The position numbers were made by a program, and so were the translations under genes. Positions 50,098-61,484 of a stretch of 64,000 bases of DNA are shown piece by piece. This DNA is from Isoetes taiwanensis (lineage: Eukaryota; Streptophyta; Lycopodiopsida; Isoetales; Isoetaceae). Positions within the stretch are counted from its first letter, which is position 1. Each line of letters opens with the position of its first letter. The notes under the pieces were generated by a model. It did not search any database. It had not been told where the DNA came from and saw nothing but the letters and a program-made list of their open reading frames with translations. The stretch covers positions 33,587,166-33,651,165 of the forward strand of contig JAJEKV010000003.1 in NCBI GenBank assembly GCA_021234155.1, in the 5' to 3' direction.

Positions 50098-50450
50098 AGG
50101 TGAACCCCCCGGGCTCTCGTGATGCAAAGAATTATAAGCAAGCAAGAAAGAACTAATTTAACTTACGCATCCAAGTAGCATTTTACTGCGAAACCTCACT
50201 CTTTGAGAAAAACTATGTATTAATATGACCAAATATGGAGGATGCAAATGCAGCAGTTTTTATGCTCTAAATTTAAGCCCTTTAAAGTAGCTTTCTCCCT
50301 TTAGTGCATTAATATTTACTGTTCACTGTTCACGTATGTAGCAAGATCAGTCACCATTTAATTATAAGAACAACCAACCCCACTAGTCCTAGAACATGTA
50401 TGTCTAGAATTCTAGATTGCCCAGAGCCACACTATGTATAGACCCGTCCT

Positions 50451-50512
50451 GTGGCCCACTATAGAGTCCCCACGGATGTTAAAATGATATCTATTTATCT
50501 ATCTATCTCTTC
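50451..50512 (+). repeat. Retroelement 3' tail ending in (TATC)n
   Basis: CTGTGGCCCACTATAGAG...CCACGGATGTTAAAATGA is followed by ATCTATTTATCTATCTATCT. It is the same tail type as at 24222-24290 and 53048-53105, but with another microsatellite. Confidence 0.6.
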
Positions 50513-50539
50513 AAATATATTGTTTCTATTGTGCAAATA

Positions 50540-51700
50540 AATTCTTTTTTTCTTTTTTTGAAGGCAAGATATTTTTATTTATAATAGATATGGTATACAA
50601 CCTTATTAATAAGCCTCTTAATAGGCTAGATTGGAAAAATTTGCACCACACCCAAAAGACAGGTGAGAATAGAATAGAATAGAACAGAATAGAGTTTTTA
50701 TCATCCACTCCACGGAGACCAATTGGCCTATGGGGCCCAAATAGGAGGCGCGGCAAGCGTATTACTGTCCGGGTTAAAAAAAAACCCCCTCCCTGCCCTA
50801 AAGGGTTGTTTGGGGGAAACATCGTGACAGGAATAGGTTTGCTGTCAAACTGTACAAATACAAATACAAATATATATATATCATGGGGGACAGAAATATG
50901 TACATGTATCAGGTAAGTGGCCAAGGACCGAGCTGATCTCGGCGATCCATGATCTCTTGAATGTGAGGCACTAACTAACTTAGTACTAAAACTAGAGAAG
51001 CTCTACATCTTCTTTGTGACATCTGATACTATTAGCGGACTCACGTCCAAGCTTCTTCCCAACATGCAGCAAATACTAAAGGAGCAGGTCTACATTCTTT
51101 CTACCCATTAGCTGCATCTCACTCCTCCCTCAAAAATCCCTTATGGTTTAAATAGAATTAAGCCCTGAATAGCCTAGATTGGGAGCTAAACTAGGTGCAT
51201 GTTCTTCCAATTCAAATGAAAACCAAAGGACCCTGGACCCTGCAGGAACTGAGGCCATCTGAAGCTCCTACTCCGAAAGATGCAAGCGCAAAAAGAGTTG
51301 AGGTAGCAAACTTCATCCCGCATGCTAACTTAAACCTAGACTACCATCCTCCATAGAAGTACTAGAAGAGGCTACGCACTCTGTCTTCCTGCTATGCAAG
51401 GATTCTCACAGTGGTTTGCTTGCTCCTCTTTACAATGCCTAAGATGCATAAGGATGCAGACCCTCTAACTCTGTATTCCCTAGTATTAGCAAAGAGTCGC
51501 CTACTGCTAGCATAGACTGTAATCTCAAAACACAAAAATGAAAATGGAAGCTCGGTTTCTTCTTTTGTCATGATCCATCACAGAAGACGTAGCAATGAAG
51601 CAGCGGCAATACCCATCACCAATACCTCTTGTAATGGCTCTAGATAACACAAAAACAAGACAGCTCTTCCACCTTTTCTGGAGATGATGGATTCTTATAA
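50540..51700 (-). mobile_element. Retroelement tails and remnants (reverse)
   Basis: A T tract at 50542-50563 and GGCAAGATATTTTTATT...GGTATACAACCTT resemble the tail at 10470-10530. Within it, 50666-50770 carries on the minus strand the AACCCGGACAG-TAATACGCTTG...CCGTGGAG-TGGATGATAAAAAC tail ending in a (TTCTA)n-like microsatellite. So one tail seems inserted in, or next to, another. Beyond 50830 no coding sequence is recognisable. Confidence 0.45.
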
Positions 51701-52369
51701 CTATACAACTTGCATTTCAAATAATTGCTTAAGCTATTCATGGACAACAAATAAACTAGGAAAATAAGTTTACAATGCATGGATTTGAAAAAGACATTGC
51801 TATGCGAAAATAAAAAAGCAAGTAAAGCTTTTGCTTGATTTGAAGTGATTAACTAATTTGATAGAGCTACTGAGTGCTTTCTAGGTTGTAATAAAATTTG
51901 AATTCTCTTATTCTTATTTTTTCTGGAATGACCACGGAAAAAATTTTAGGAGGAAGAAGCTTCCCAAACGCTAGCCTCAATTTAGGAAAAGAAAAACCCA
52001 CATAGACCACTTACATTGGAATCCTCATTTATAAAGTTTGACCAGATTTGGGAACGATTTAGTCTACATTCGGCATTGCAAAGCAAATAAGGCATTTTAA
52101 CCTCTTCTTTATGCAATAGCTCTTGTCGATTGACATTGAATCCCAATACAATTTCCCTTCTTGTTTTCTGCGTATATCCTCCTCATTTTTTTCTTCTTCT
52201 TATCCTATCCTCGAAAGTTCAAGGTAATCCAAAGCAATGTGACCAATACATTTATATTTGTTAGAGGTTCACCTTTGTATTCATTCATTCTAGGTCTTGT
52301 TGCATGTTCTTACAACTATCGTAGTTCTTTCAAGTGCACTGTCATGTCTAAGGTCACAGGTTCAACGCC
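51701..52369. other. Spacer upstream of LINE ORF1
   Basis: No gene; the last part may be the 5' UTR of the LINE that begins near 52370. Confidence 0.35.
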
Positions 52370-52891
52370 TTGTTGTGGAAGTGGCCATGCACTGTTCTAA
52401 AGACCGAGGTACATGAGGGGACGGATACACAGCAGGAGGAGGGGCCACGCCATTTGGTTGCAGAACCAGCCTCAGACGCACAAGACCGAGCTTTGAATTT
52501 ACGTATCATAGAGGTAGAGGAGACAAACATTGAGGGGCAGACGGATTTGGAGGTCGCTAAGCAATTCTTCTGTGGGGTTATGCATGTCCCAGCTGTTGGA
52601 CTGGTGTCTGCAGCTAGGGTGGGGGCTGCGCGTCCTGATCGACCTCGACATTTTCTAATTCGCTTTCGGGATGGGTTGGGTCGTCTCGGTGTTCTTCAGC
52701 ACGGAAATCATTTGAGGGGCACTACTTTTTCATTACAGGAAGATCTTTCTCCCATGCAGCTATGCAATCGCCGGAATGAGTTGTGCAAGGTTAGGGAAGC
52801 CCGTCAACACAAGAAATGGGCGGTATACCGAGGAGGAGCAGCAATTATCCTAGACCATTGGCCTTCTAATCCGTGGACAGGCTATGTTTAG
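52370..52891 (+). CDS. LINE ORF1-like protein, 173 residues
   Basis: The open frame has ALNLRIIEVEETNIEGQTDL, then AKQFFCGVMHVPAVGLVSAA, RPRHFLIRFRDGLGRLGVLQ, LRGTTFSLQEDLSPMQLCNR and KKWAVYRGGAAII. The order 'lRI.gv.E', 'A.RvG...rpR..lvrF', 'Lrgt.i.l.eDLtp.q..rR' and 'vyRgg..ii' is the RRM/CTD-like core of L1-type ORF1 RNA-binding proteins. The frame is open throughout, though the start may be further upstream in another context. It is followed after about 150 bases by a retroelement 3' tail, with no ORF2. This would therefore be a LINE that lost its endonuclease/RT (as mammalian HAL1 did), or a simple deletion. Confidence 0.72.
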   Translation: MLWKWPCTVLKTEVHEGTDTQQEEGPRHLVAEPASDAQDRALNLRIIEVEETNIEGQTDLEVAKQFFCGVMHVPAVGLVSAARVGAARPDRPRHFLIRFRDGLGRLGVLQHGNHLRGTTFSLQEDLSPMQLCNRRNELCKVREARQHKKWAVYRGGAAIILDHWPSNPWTGYV

Positions 52892-53106
52892 GGTCTCTCA
52901 GCAGTAGCAGTACCATATTATGAGAACAAATAGCTTTCATTTGGTTTGGGCGCTTGCCCTCAGCATGTATATATACTAATTTAGGCTTCTGCGATGGGGC
53001 TTTGTCCCCGAGCTCTTGTTTGGGCTTACACCCCTCTTTCATGTACTGGTCCCATAACCCGATTGGGTTTCCGTGGACGTTAAAAATCTTCTTCTTCTTC
53101 TTCTCT
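52892..53106 (+). repeat. LINE 3' tail ending in (CTT)n
   Basis: It contains GGGGCTTTGTCCCCGAGCTC...GGTCCCATAACCCGATTGGG...CCGTGGACGTTAAAAATC and then (TTC)6-7 at about 53088-53106. It belongs directly to the ORF1 copy upstream. Confidence 0.72.
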
Positions 53107-53119
53107 AAAGTTGGTGGGG

Positions 53120-53229
53120 GAAGGACCCACTTCAACCATGTACAATGGTGGGGGCAAGATGCTTCTGGGTGTTTTGTATATTGTCTGGCTTCTCATAGAC
53201 ATTAAAATACTATCTATCTATCTATCTTC
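53120..53229 (+). repeat. Second retroelement tail ending in (ATCT)n
   Basis: GGTGGGGGCAAGATGCTTCTGGG...CATAGACATTAAAATACT is followed by ATCTATCTATCTATCT. A related GGTGGGGGCAAG...TCTGGGTGTG block occurs at about 58660-58690. Confidence 0.55.
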
Positions 53230-55642
53230 TCGGTTCCTGATTTCTTATACAAATATATTAGTTGGGCTTCGTCTTTCTAAGTTTTCTAATGAAGGTTTTT
53301 GCATACAACATAATCTCTTGGAAAAATTGATCCTTCCTATTAGTCGAGACTCCTCAATGCAAGAAATTTGCACAACATTTACGTGGTATTGTATTGTAAA
53401 AAAACTTAACGTCAAGAATACCTGAGGTCACATGACATTGAGTACAAGGTGTGAGCACAGCTACACCCAGCTTTGTATTTTAACTATTGGATGGGCGACT
53501 TTTATTAGTCACAGAGTCCAACAGAAGTGGTTGAAAAAAACCCAAATTTTTAACTTAGAAAAAACCACTCCTTCTTTTACTGTATACCCGTAATGCTACC
53601 TTATGGAGCCAGTTCCAAACCTTCTCCATCGGTGATATTTTGCATTCTCTGAAGCAAATTTTACACAATCCATTATTTGATTTTTTACATAGTCCATCAT
53701 TTGATTTTTTGCCTTCCAATTTGTCTGCTCCTATTCCGAAAGTTTGCTACCTCATCTTATGAAAGTTTGCTACCTCATCTTGGTTGGCTTGGATTCTGTA
53801 ACACAATCCCTTGCACCTTCTCCGGCATCCTATGATACTTTCACTATCAATTCTTATACTAAGCATCAGATGCTAATACCTTATACCTGAGCCATTTAGC
53901 ACTATAGGTAGCAACAATTTTGAAGATATTTAGCATTGTGCTTGTGGAGATTGACGTATAAAACACACAATTCTCACCTTTCTCAGCTTCTTTAACAAAG
54001 GTCGATGGACATCAGCAAAAAGTACGTCGAAAAGGAATTAACATGTCTAGTTAGAGAATAATAGACTTTTCATTTGTTTAGAAGCATCTCCATCAACTAC
54101 AGTATCAACATTAACAGAAAAAAAAAAAAAAGTAAAGAATGGCAAACGGATGACAATAGTCCTCTTGAACTCCCAAATGGCATGGCACCCATAAACACTA
54201 TAATAGAGAGTTCTCACACAACTATAAAAACAAACATACCTGTACCAGTACTCATGCTCTAAATACTATACCAATAATTCACTAAATTTTGGAAAGTGAC
54301 AAAGAGATCCACGAGAAGACATTAATATGCACATCAGCTTAGATTTGCAAATTCTTGAGACTGTAAATACTTCCACCCAAATACAGTCATCAGATAACTT
54401 ACCAACAAGCTTGATGGATATAAAACCAACAAGCCACTCTGCTCCTCGTTTAACAAATCCAGTAAAATCTTTAGCAAACGCTGGGTTCTACATGAGCCGC
54501 CTGATAATAACAATTTTATTATTGTTCAAAACATTAATTACGATCCATTGGATTCCCTTTCAGGGGCTGTATTTAACTTCTACATGGTCATATTTAATGT
54601 TTCATTTCTGAGCTTGATGACTAAAATAAACTCCTGCTTATGTAGCTTACGTGCCAATGAAATGAGCCAAAAGCATATATAGAAAACTTCCAAATTGCAT
54701 GCCGTAACATCTCTTCGGATACATTCTCTCCTCTGGAACTCAAGGCATTGAGCTGCTAAAGCCATGTCCTATCTATATCTAAAAAGGCAAAGCTGCTATA
54801 TTTACAAAAGCAAAGATCTCATTGAACCAGACTAAGAAAATGCCCTTACAGCATTGAAATGTCAGTAAACCAGCATTTGATATACTGTGCTTGGGGGTAT
54901 TGAGGAACTGCAACAACATACTGATCTGAAGTGACGTTATAATTAAAACTCCTGAATTAAGTGTTCTTGAATTTTGCCGAGCTGTTCAGTTACCGAGACT
55001 TCGAAGACTGAGAGTTAATTCAACTCTCGGTAAAATTCAAGACTGAATTTGAAGACTAATGTCCTGTTTCAACTCTCAGGTACGATGTCTGCTATATCCT
55101 GTAGAATAATGATCTGACTTAAGTCTCAGCTGCTATATACCTTTCAACTAAGCCAACAAATTACTGAATGCCACATTCATCCTCAACAGGAGATGTTGAT
55201 ATGGGACTGTTACGTACCTGTCAGAATTCAACATCTTGAAAAGCACACGCTCTACCGCACATGCTCTACCCCACTTGCTATATTCAAGTCCATCAGCACC
55301 ATTTCTGTCACAATAATTGGTTTGCAATATAAGCATCAGATACATAGCTGCAAGCAAAACGCAATAATTCATAAAATGTAGTCCTTTCTGTCTTAGAGAA
55401 AAAGTATAGGGATACCATGTCTAATACCAACAGCAACTGAAGAAAAATCATATGGAAAGACAGCAGAGTTTATTTGGTAGACAGAAACAAACTTAGAGAG
55501 AAGAGGAACTTACACTTTTTGCTAGACAACCCTGCTCAAAAGCTCTTCGTCCTTCTCGTCTGCGGCCCGAATAATGCATCATAGGAGCTCCTTCTTTTCT
55601 AAACTTCCCAAAGTTCTAGACATCAATGCTCCAACTATGCGT
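53230..55642. other. Intergenic stretch 3' of the PPR gene
   Basis: AT-rich. A small direct repeat of GAAAGTTTGCTACCTCATCTT lies at 53739/53760. An A run at 54119-54131 may be a poly(A) remnant. The minus-strand frame at 55148-55372 contains GADGLEYSKWGRACAVERVL and could be an exon, unrecognised. The 3'UTR of the minus-strand PPR gene lies at the right edge. Confidence 0.4.
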
Positions 55643-57658
55643 TCAATCAAAATGGATCCAATGTCCTTCCCCATAGCCCATGGTCTCCATCATTTTCTTG
55701 AAGTCCATTTTTCTGCCAACCCTTGCATAAAGGTTGGACAGTAAAATAAAGGCTGCTCCGTAATGAGGCTCTGCAGTAAGAAGCTTTGAAACAGCCCATT
55801 CACCTAGTATTAGATCACCATAAATTCCACACGCGCCAAGGAAGGCTGTCCAGACCACAAGATCAGGGGCACATGGCATAGACTCAAGAACATCCTTGGC
55901 CTCATGCAAGCATCCTGCACGAGCAATGAGGTCGATCATGCATGCATAGTGTTCAGCTTCTGGACAAAAACCATAAACGTGACTCATATAATGGAATGTG
56001 TGAAGGGCTTCGTCAAAATAGCCTGCATGATTACATGCAACAAGCATAGATATGAATGTGACATTATCTGGTTTTTGTGCTTCATGTTGCATCTCCTTGA
56101 AAAGATTGATTACCTCTATACTTTTTCCATGCTGAGCATATCCTGAAATTAAAGCATTCCATGAAACTATATCCCGTCTTACCATTTTCTTAAATACCAG
56201 ATGAGCATTTGCAAGGCTCCCACACTTAGCATAAGTGCCCACAAGAGTATTTCCAACAAGGACATCTGACTGTAGCCCAAATCTCGGGAGATCCATATGC
56301 ACATGTTTCCCCCACTCTAGAGCACCTATGTTCCCACATGCAGTCAAAATTGCAACACACATAATTTTGTCTGGTATTAAGCCATAGGATTGGACATGTT
56401 CAAAGAGGATAAGTGCATGATTCTCTTTCCCACTTTCAATATACCCCGCAATCACCGAAGTCCATGAAACTATATCTCTTACTTGCAATCTATCAAATAG
56501 CTGCTGAGCATATTCAATACTTCCGCACTTTGCATATACTCCAACAATAGTATTTCCCATGGCACCATCTGAGACAAAGCCATCCTTTAGTTGATGAGCA
56601 TGAATGCACTTCAACCATGCAAAAGCTCCAGAATTTGCACATGTTGTGAACACACTAATGTATGCAACTTTATCTAGCTTCCATCCTTGCTGATTCATGT
56701 TGTCTAACACCTCAATAACCTCATGCCCATCCCCATGTTCGGCATATATTGATATCAACGCTGTCCAAGTAACCAAATTTCTCACAGGCATCCTATTAAA
56801 GATATCGCAGGCACCTCCAATGTCTCCACATTTAGCATACATACTCACAAGGTTACTTCCAACAAAAATGTCCCTTGACATGCCATCTCTTATAAGATGA
56901 GCATGAACATGTTTTCCCCATCCCAAATCTCCCTTAATGATGCATGCGCTTAAAACGCTAGCATATGTGACTTTATCTGCTATGAAACTATTATCCTGCA
57001 ACTTACAAAACATCCTAAGAGCCTCATTTGCTTTATCATGCTCAACATAGCCTGAGATCATAAGCGTGTAAGAAATTATATTGTGCTGATGCAGACCATC
57101 AAACACTTGACGGGCGTCTTCAATGGTTCCACATTTCAAATATAAGGCAACAAGGTTACTTCCCACAAAGACATCCACCTGCTCTGCACTTTGAATGAGC
57201 TTCGCATGGATGTGTTTGCCCATCTCTAACACCTTTGCTATGCCACAAGCATTGAGGACACCAGCATACGTCACCCTGTTGGGACTCAAGCCTTGCTGTT
57301 GCATTTGTTCAAAGAGTTTGATGGCCTCGTGAAGCTTCCCATGTTGTGCAAACTGGGAGATGGCTGCATTCCAGGATACAATGTCTTTTGTGGGCATTCT
57401 TTCAAAAAGCTGAAAGGCATCAACAATGCTGCCAGATGATGCATACATGCCAAAAAGGGCATTTCCAACAAAGATATTGACTTCCACCTCAGATCCTACC
57501 AGATGAGCATGGATATGCTTGCCCCATTCTAAGGATCTGGAGTTGGAAAATGCAGTCAAAATACTCACATATGTGACTACCTTTTGTCTAACACCATGCT
57601 GTCGTATTTCTATGAATAGCTTACAAGCTTCGCCAATGGATAGTTTTGGAGCTACCAT
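55643..57658 (-). CDS. PPR protein, P-L-S type, 671 residues, intact
   Basis: An intact single-exon frame of tandem pentatricopeptide repeats, about 17-18 motifs. The P-L-S rhythm is visible in blocks such as GNALFGMYASSGSIVDAFQL, DIVSWNAAISQFAQHG and VTYASVLSACI, then IFVGSNLVSMYAKCGDIGGA. The last quarter (DAPNVTF.. to DLVVWTAFLGACGIYG, AAFILLSNLYARVG) is the usual C-terminal E region, and the protein ends GYGEGHWIHFD with no DYW deaminase domain. Such proteins bind organelle RNA and need a partner for editing; the target is unknown. The ATG at 57658 is preceded by an in-frame TAA, so it is the start unless an intron lies just upstream. It begins in the middle of a repeat with no transit peptide, so an upstream exon with a leader is likely. 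It is the only PPR copy here with no frame damage. Confidence 0.9.
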   Translation of the reverse strand: MVAPKLSIGEACKLFIEIRQHGVRQKVVTYVSILTAFSNSRSLEWGKHIHAHLVGSEVEVNIFVGNALFGMYASSGSIVDAFQLFERMPTKDIVSWNAAISQFAQHGKLHEAIKLFEQMQQQGLSPNRVTYAGVLNACGIAKVLEMGKHIHAKLIQSAEQVDVFVGSNLVALYLKCGTIEDARQVFDGLHQHNIISYTLMISGYVEHDKANEALRMFCKLQDNSFIADKVTYASVLSACIIKGDLGWGKHVHAHLIRDGMSRDIFVGSNLVSMYAKCGDIGGACDIFNRMPVRNLVTWTALISIYAEHGDGHEVIEVLDNMNQQGWKLDKVAYISVFTTCANSGAFAWLKCIHAHQLKDGFVSDGAMGNTIVGVYAKCGSIEYAQQLFDRLQVRDIVSWTSVIAGYIESGKENHALILFEHVQSYGLIPDKIMCVAILTACGNIGALEWGKHVHMDLPRFGLQSDVLVGNTLVGTYAKCGSLANAHLVFKKMVRRDIVSWNALISGYAQHGKSIEVINLFKEMQHEAQKPDNVTFISMLVACNHAGYFDEALHTFHYMSHVYGFCPEAEHYACMIDLIARAGCLHEAKDVLESMPCAPDLVVWTAFLGACGIYGDLILGEWAVSKLLTAEPHYGAAFILLSNLYARVGRKMDFKKMMETMGYGEGHWIHFD

Positions 57659-58231
57659 TGTAACTTTTTATCCCAAACAATAGGACCATAGGGCATACTT
57701 CTAGAGCTTTATTTCCAACTATTAGGAAGAAAAAAGGATGCACACATGCAATGGCATTGCAGAGACATAATAAACTTTGCAAAGGCAGTAATCAATTGAC
57801 GTACAGCTGCTCTCGCATTCATAACCCATATTTCCCTTCAAGATATATCCGCAGAAAGTGTTAAAAATTTTGTATCTTTAGTGATTGCATCAGGCCGAAG
57901 TGTACAAGATGAAATGGGTTGAATTGGCCTTGCTGTTGTGTTTGGTGTACAATATTCTTCCTGGCCCAGTTATTCAACTTATAGATAACAAACATTCATG
58001 ACTATACCTGATATGTTGCTTGATCTAGGAGTAACCACCACGACTACAGGCCCTCTGAGAAAGGAAAGACAGCTGCTATTAGCATGAGGTTTGCTATGCA
58101 ACGACAAGTAATATGTCATCAAATCTAAGGATGCGAGTTAGTGCATTATTTACACATATGATCTAAAAGCATAGAGCTGAAAGAGCTCCAACAGATTGAT
58201 GACAAATTTAAACTTAACCATTTAAGAAGGT
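57659..58231. other. 5' flank of the PPR gene
   Basis: Likely holds the promoter/5'UTR or an upstream intron of the PPR gene. No element was defined. Confidence 0.4.
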
Positions 58232-58438
58232 CTAAGCCATTGGTATCGTGCCCACATTCGAAAGCTTCTTGAAATTACAGTGAACATCGATGCCACTATG
58301 AGGGACATTAACGATGCTCTTCAACAAACTTACAACATTTCCAAGCCCTGAATTATCAAACTTATTAAAGACGGGCAAGTCTGGTCTGCATTCATGGGTA
58401 GTGTCCAAGATTCTCTGGCCTTCGGGTGCTAATGGCAC
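58232..58438 (-). CDS. Short unrecognised ORF (possible exon)
   Basis: The minus-strand open frame reads APEGQRILDTTHECRPDLPV, then LGNVVSLLKSIVNVPHSGID, and ends at a TAG at 58232. Composition is protein-like and codon use plausible. It may be an exon of a gene upstream of the PPR gene, or the far 5' part of that gene. I do not recognise it. Confidence 0.3.
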   Translation of the reverse strand: MPLAPEGQRILDTTHECRPDLPVFNKFDNSGLGNVVSLLKSIVNVPHSGIDVHCNFKKLSNVGTIPMA

Positions 58439-58649
58439 ATGTTCTGGTCGCTGTGATAGTAATATACATTGACATATAAAAGTTTTAATGTAGTTGCATG
58501 TAACATGTATCCGTTTTGTTCTAAAGGTAAGTTAAATATCAACTACCTACTGCAATTGGTGAGAAGTTTTATATTTGGCATGCTAGCCTATCTACTCTTT
58601 GATTGTACAGTTGCTTCTTTTTTTGCTTTTGATATTTCAGGCAACACTT

Positions 58650-58789
58650 CAGCCAGACTTTGGTGGGGGCAAGTCCCATCTGGGTGTGTTGTGTCCCATA
58701 AGCTTTTAAGTGAAGATGTTGCAGAATGTTTGTGCTCATGTGTCCCATAAGCTTTTGAGTGAAGATGTTGCAGAATGTTTGTGCTCATG
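58650..58789 (+). repeat. Retroelement-tail block and 49-bp tandem duplication
   Basis: GGTGGGGGCAAGTCCCATCTGGG (about 58661) resembles the tail block at 53141. A 49-base unit starting TGTCCCATAAGCTTTT at 58692 is then repeated at 58741 with one difference. Confidence 0.8.
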
Positions 58790-58856
58790 ATAACTACATT
58801 GTAGTGCTTCTGTAAGATTTGAAGATGGTCATTTGTAAAAGCCGTACAATATGTGC

Positions 58857-58905
58857 GGCAAAATAAGATAATTGTGATTATAGCTCTTAATTATCTTATT
58901 TTGCC
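58857..58905. repeat. Perfect 17-bp hairpin
   Basis: GGCAAAATAAGATAATT (58857-58873) is exactly inverted at 58889-58905, with a 15-base loop. Direct AATAAGATA copies continue just after it. It may be the tips of a tiny MITE. Confidence 0.8.
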
Positions 58906-59740
58906 ATAATAAGATATTTGTAAAGATAAATAATAATAATTATTTATGATATATGCATCTAAAGTGCCTCCTTCAACATTCCTAGAAGTTTGCTACCAAC
59001 TTCCAAACGATGGTCAACATATTGAGTTTTTATGCTGAGTTTTTGTTGAGACATTCATGCTAACTTGATCAAGTACCAGATAATTGTATTGCTCGATATT
59101 TTAACAAAACTTATTCTTGGCATAACAATGAAAACAAACCACTAGCTCTTCAAAGACTGATCATAAGAGAGCACTTATGATAGATAGGATTATTTGTTTC
59201 ACTTTACCGATGACATTGCGAGGTCTATCCTCGTGTATATAACAGTAATTCTTCACTCAACACATACTTTTTGTCAATAGACGCTTCTATCTATAATTGG
59301 TCACCCGTAGGGGACCATGATTCGATTGTGGGGTATAGTAAAATGGATCACATTTTCTAAATAATGGATCAACAATAATTGTTGTCTTAGTCTAGACCAT
59401 TGAATGAGGTGGGTGAATATCGTGGATTCATCTTAATCTTCCAATCTTAATCTATAAGTATAGCAAAAGTGGAGTAGGTCCTAACGTTCTCTTATAAGTC
59501 CATTAGGCAAGTGTTCAACACACAAAAGACTTGAGCTCCAGTTAGAAAACTTCGCATATTCAAAAGATGGTACAATTTGACAATTGCCAAGAGGTGGTCG
59601 TGCCATCTAAAAAAATCGAGCGCCCTTTCAAATAAGATAGTGAGTTCAAACCTATAGGCTTGAAAAAAGACCAAGGCCCTTAAAAATTGTTCTTGTCTTT
59701 GTGAGATGGCCTTGGAGTTGGATTGCTGAAGATCATTCCT
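58906..59740. other. Spacer without recognised gene
   Basis: AT-rich; the open frame at 59492-59758 (-) resembles no family. Confidence 0.4.
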
Positions 59741-60002
59741 ATTACAAGTAAATAACAATATAAAGCTGACTCACTTGAGGTGATACCTAATCCTATCAAT
59801 GCTAGTACTATAGAGAATGTTAAGATACCTCATCATAAGGAGAAAACCTATCCTATGTTAAAGTATGGTACTATGCTAACATTACAAGTAAATAACAGTA
59901 TAAAGCTGACTCACTTGAGGTGATACCTAAGCCTATCAGTGCCAGTACCATAGAGAATGTTAAGATACCTCATCATAAGGAGAAAACCTATCCTATGCTA
60001 AC
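59741..60002. repeat. 140-bp direct duplication
   Basis: ATTACAAGTAAATAACA at 59741 recurs at 59881, and the next roughly 120 bases (to CCTATCCTATG) match with only a few substitutions. Copy 1 has about 15 extra bases at its end. Probably a recent local duplication. Confidence 0.9.
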
Positions 60003-60069
60003 CCTTGAGTGGTAAAGTTTAGATAGAAGTATAGATCCACGGATGACTCTTGGAATTGCACGCCGCAAT

Positions 60070-60145
60070 TATAATGGGTAGAATAGAATAGATTAGAATA
60101 GTTATTACTATCTACTCGAAATCAACTGGTCTATGAGATGCACCT
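60070..60145 (-). repeat. Retroelement 3' tail, (TATTC)n type
   Basis: (GAATA)n-like GTAGAATAGAATAGATTAG, then TATCTACTCGAAATCAACTGGTCTATGAGATGC, is a diverged copy of the tail seen at 50666-50735 and 24222-24290. Confidence 0.5.
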
Positions 60146-61484
60146 TAGCAGCCCTCAACTCGTGTTCTATTCTATCAACAAGCATATTTGCCCTAAATCC
60201 ACTATTGTTATGCCCAAATTTTGTAGACCATGATTGTGAATATTTAATATGCATGTTGGTTGTGGTTGGGCTAATGGATCAATTCGATGTGGTTTGGCGT
60301 AATTATTCTGGTCGCATATTCCATAGTTAGGTTATGGTGCACCATGGCATAATTGAACTAGGGGCGTAACCTGGTGGGTTGTGGGGCTTTTGGGATATCT
60401 AACTAAAGTCTAATGGAGTTAGACAATGTAAATATCTAATGGCCCATTAATTCTTTAAGACTATTGAATGGATGATGGTTTCATTAACCATTGAGAAAAA
60501 AGTGAGCACCCTTAAAGCGGGTGGCTCATCTTTACGGTTTGGAAGCAGCCGGATGTGCCCCGGGGAGGGGGGCTGTGATAGATCGGCTACTAGCCGATTA
60601 CGCTTTCGGGTTGGTTTCTGGCAGAACCACCTGCCCACAGATTTGGTGCCACGTGGCCTTGCCGTGCTGGCGAATATTCTGATAAAAGAGGCGGTGGAGA
60701 TAATCTGTAACAGGCAGGAAGGCTGAAGGAAATAGAAAGAGAAGGAAGTCGAATTCAAGGATAATGCATTGAGGCGAGACATTGTGCAAGGATTTGCGCT
60801 CGTGCAACAAAGGAGGCTTGATCACAGGTGAGCCACAAAGTTGTTTATGTCGCTTTGATGGCAGAGTCATGGTGGCAGTCTGCAATATAAAGCTTGCCTT
60901 AAGTTTGGAACATGTATATATCATGGAAGCTTCGACATACTCCCTCTGGATAAGAGAGGGCTTGCTTCAAATTGATGCCTCTAGCTGAGCTTTTCCTTGT
61001 AAAGCCTTGTAGAATTAGCAGGAACTAACTAATAAGCCAGTTAGAAGTTAGGAGTTAGCTAATGTCTAACATATAATAACGTCTAACTAGCTATTCTCAA
61101 ACATACTAATGCCGTTAGTTTCAACACCAAAAAAAAAAAAGAGAGAGAGAGAGAATCAGATTTTGCAAATTTAATATATCACCTAGACTAATTTCGGCAC
61201 GTAAACTTGCAATAAAAAAAACTAAAATTATACTCTATCTTATCCCAATCACAGTTGCAATGTTAATATAAACCTGTCACAGTTGCAATTTGGAACAAAA
61301 ACCATACACTGAGTTCATTCTTAAAGTAAAACATAATTGACAATATAAAACTAAACAAGATATAAAAATCTTCAAACATGCCATTTTGAACCTGCAATAC
61401 ACATATATATAGTACATATAAAATCAGCTACAAATTAATGTTTCAAAGTCTCAAATTAAAATACTTACCATATATATTCCTTCT
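60146..61484. other. Spacer with a GC-rich patch
   Basis: 60530-60700 is clearly more GC-rich than its surroundings (GTGCCCCGGGGAGGGGGGCTG, a palindromic GATCGGCTACTAGCCGATTACG nearby). It could be promoter-like or part of an old element. An A run then (GA)n lies at 61129-61155. No gene was recognised. Confidence 0.4.

Noticed and set aside
55643..57658. DYW-type RNA-editing deaminase
   Set aside because: The protein ends after the E-like region; no HxE...CxxC deaminase motif is present.
60472..60782. Overlapping open frames of 84-111 codons in the GC-rich patch
   Set aside because: Both strands are open only because of base composition; neither resembles a protein family.
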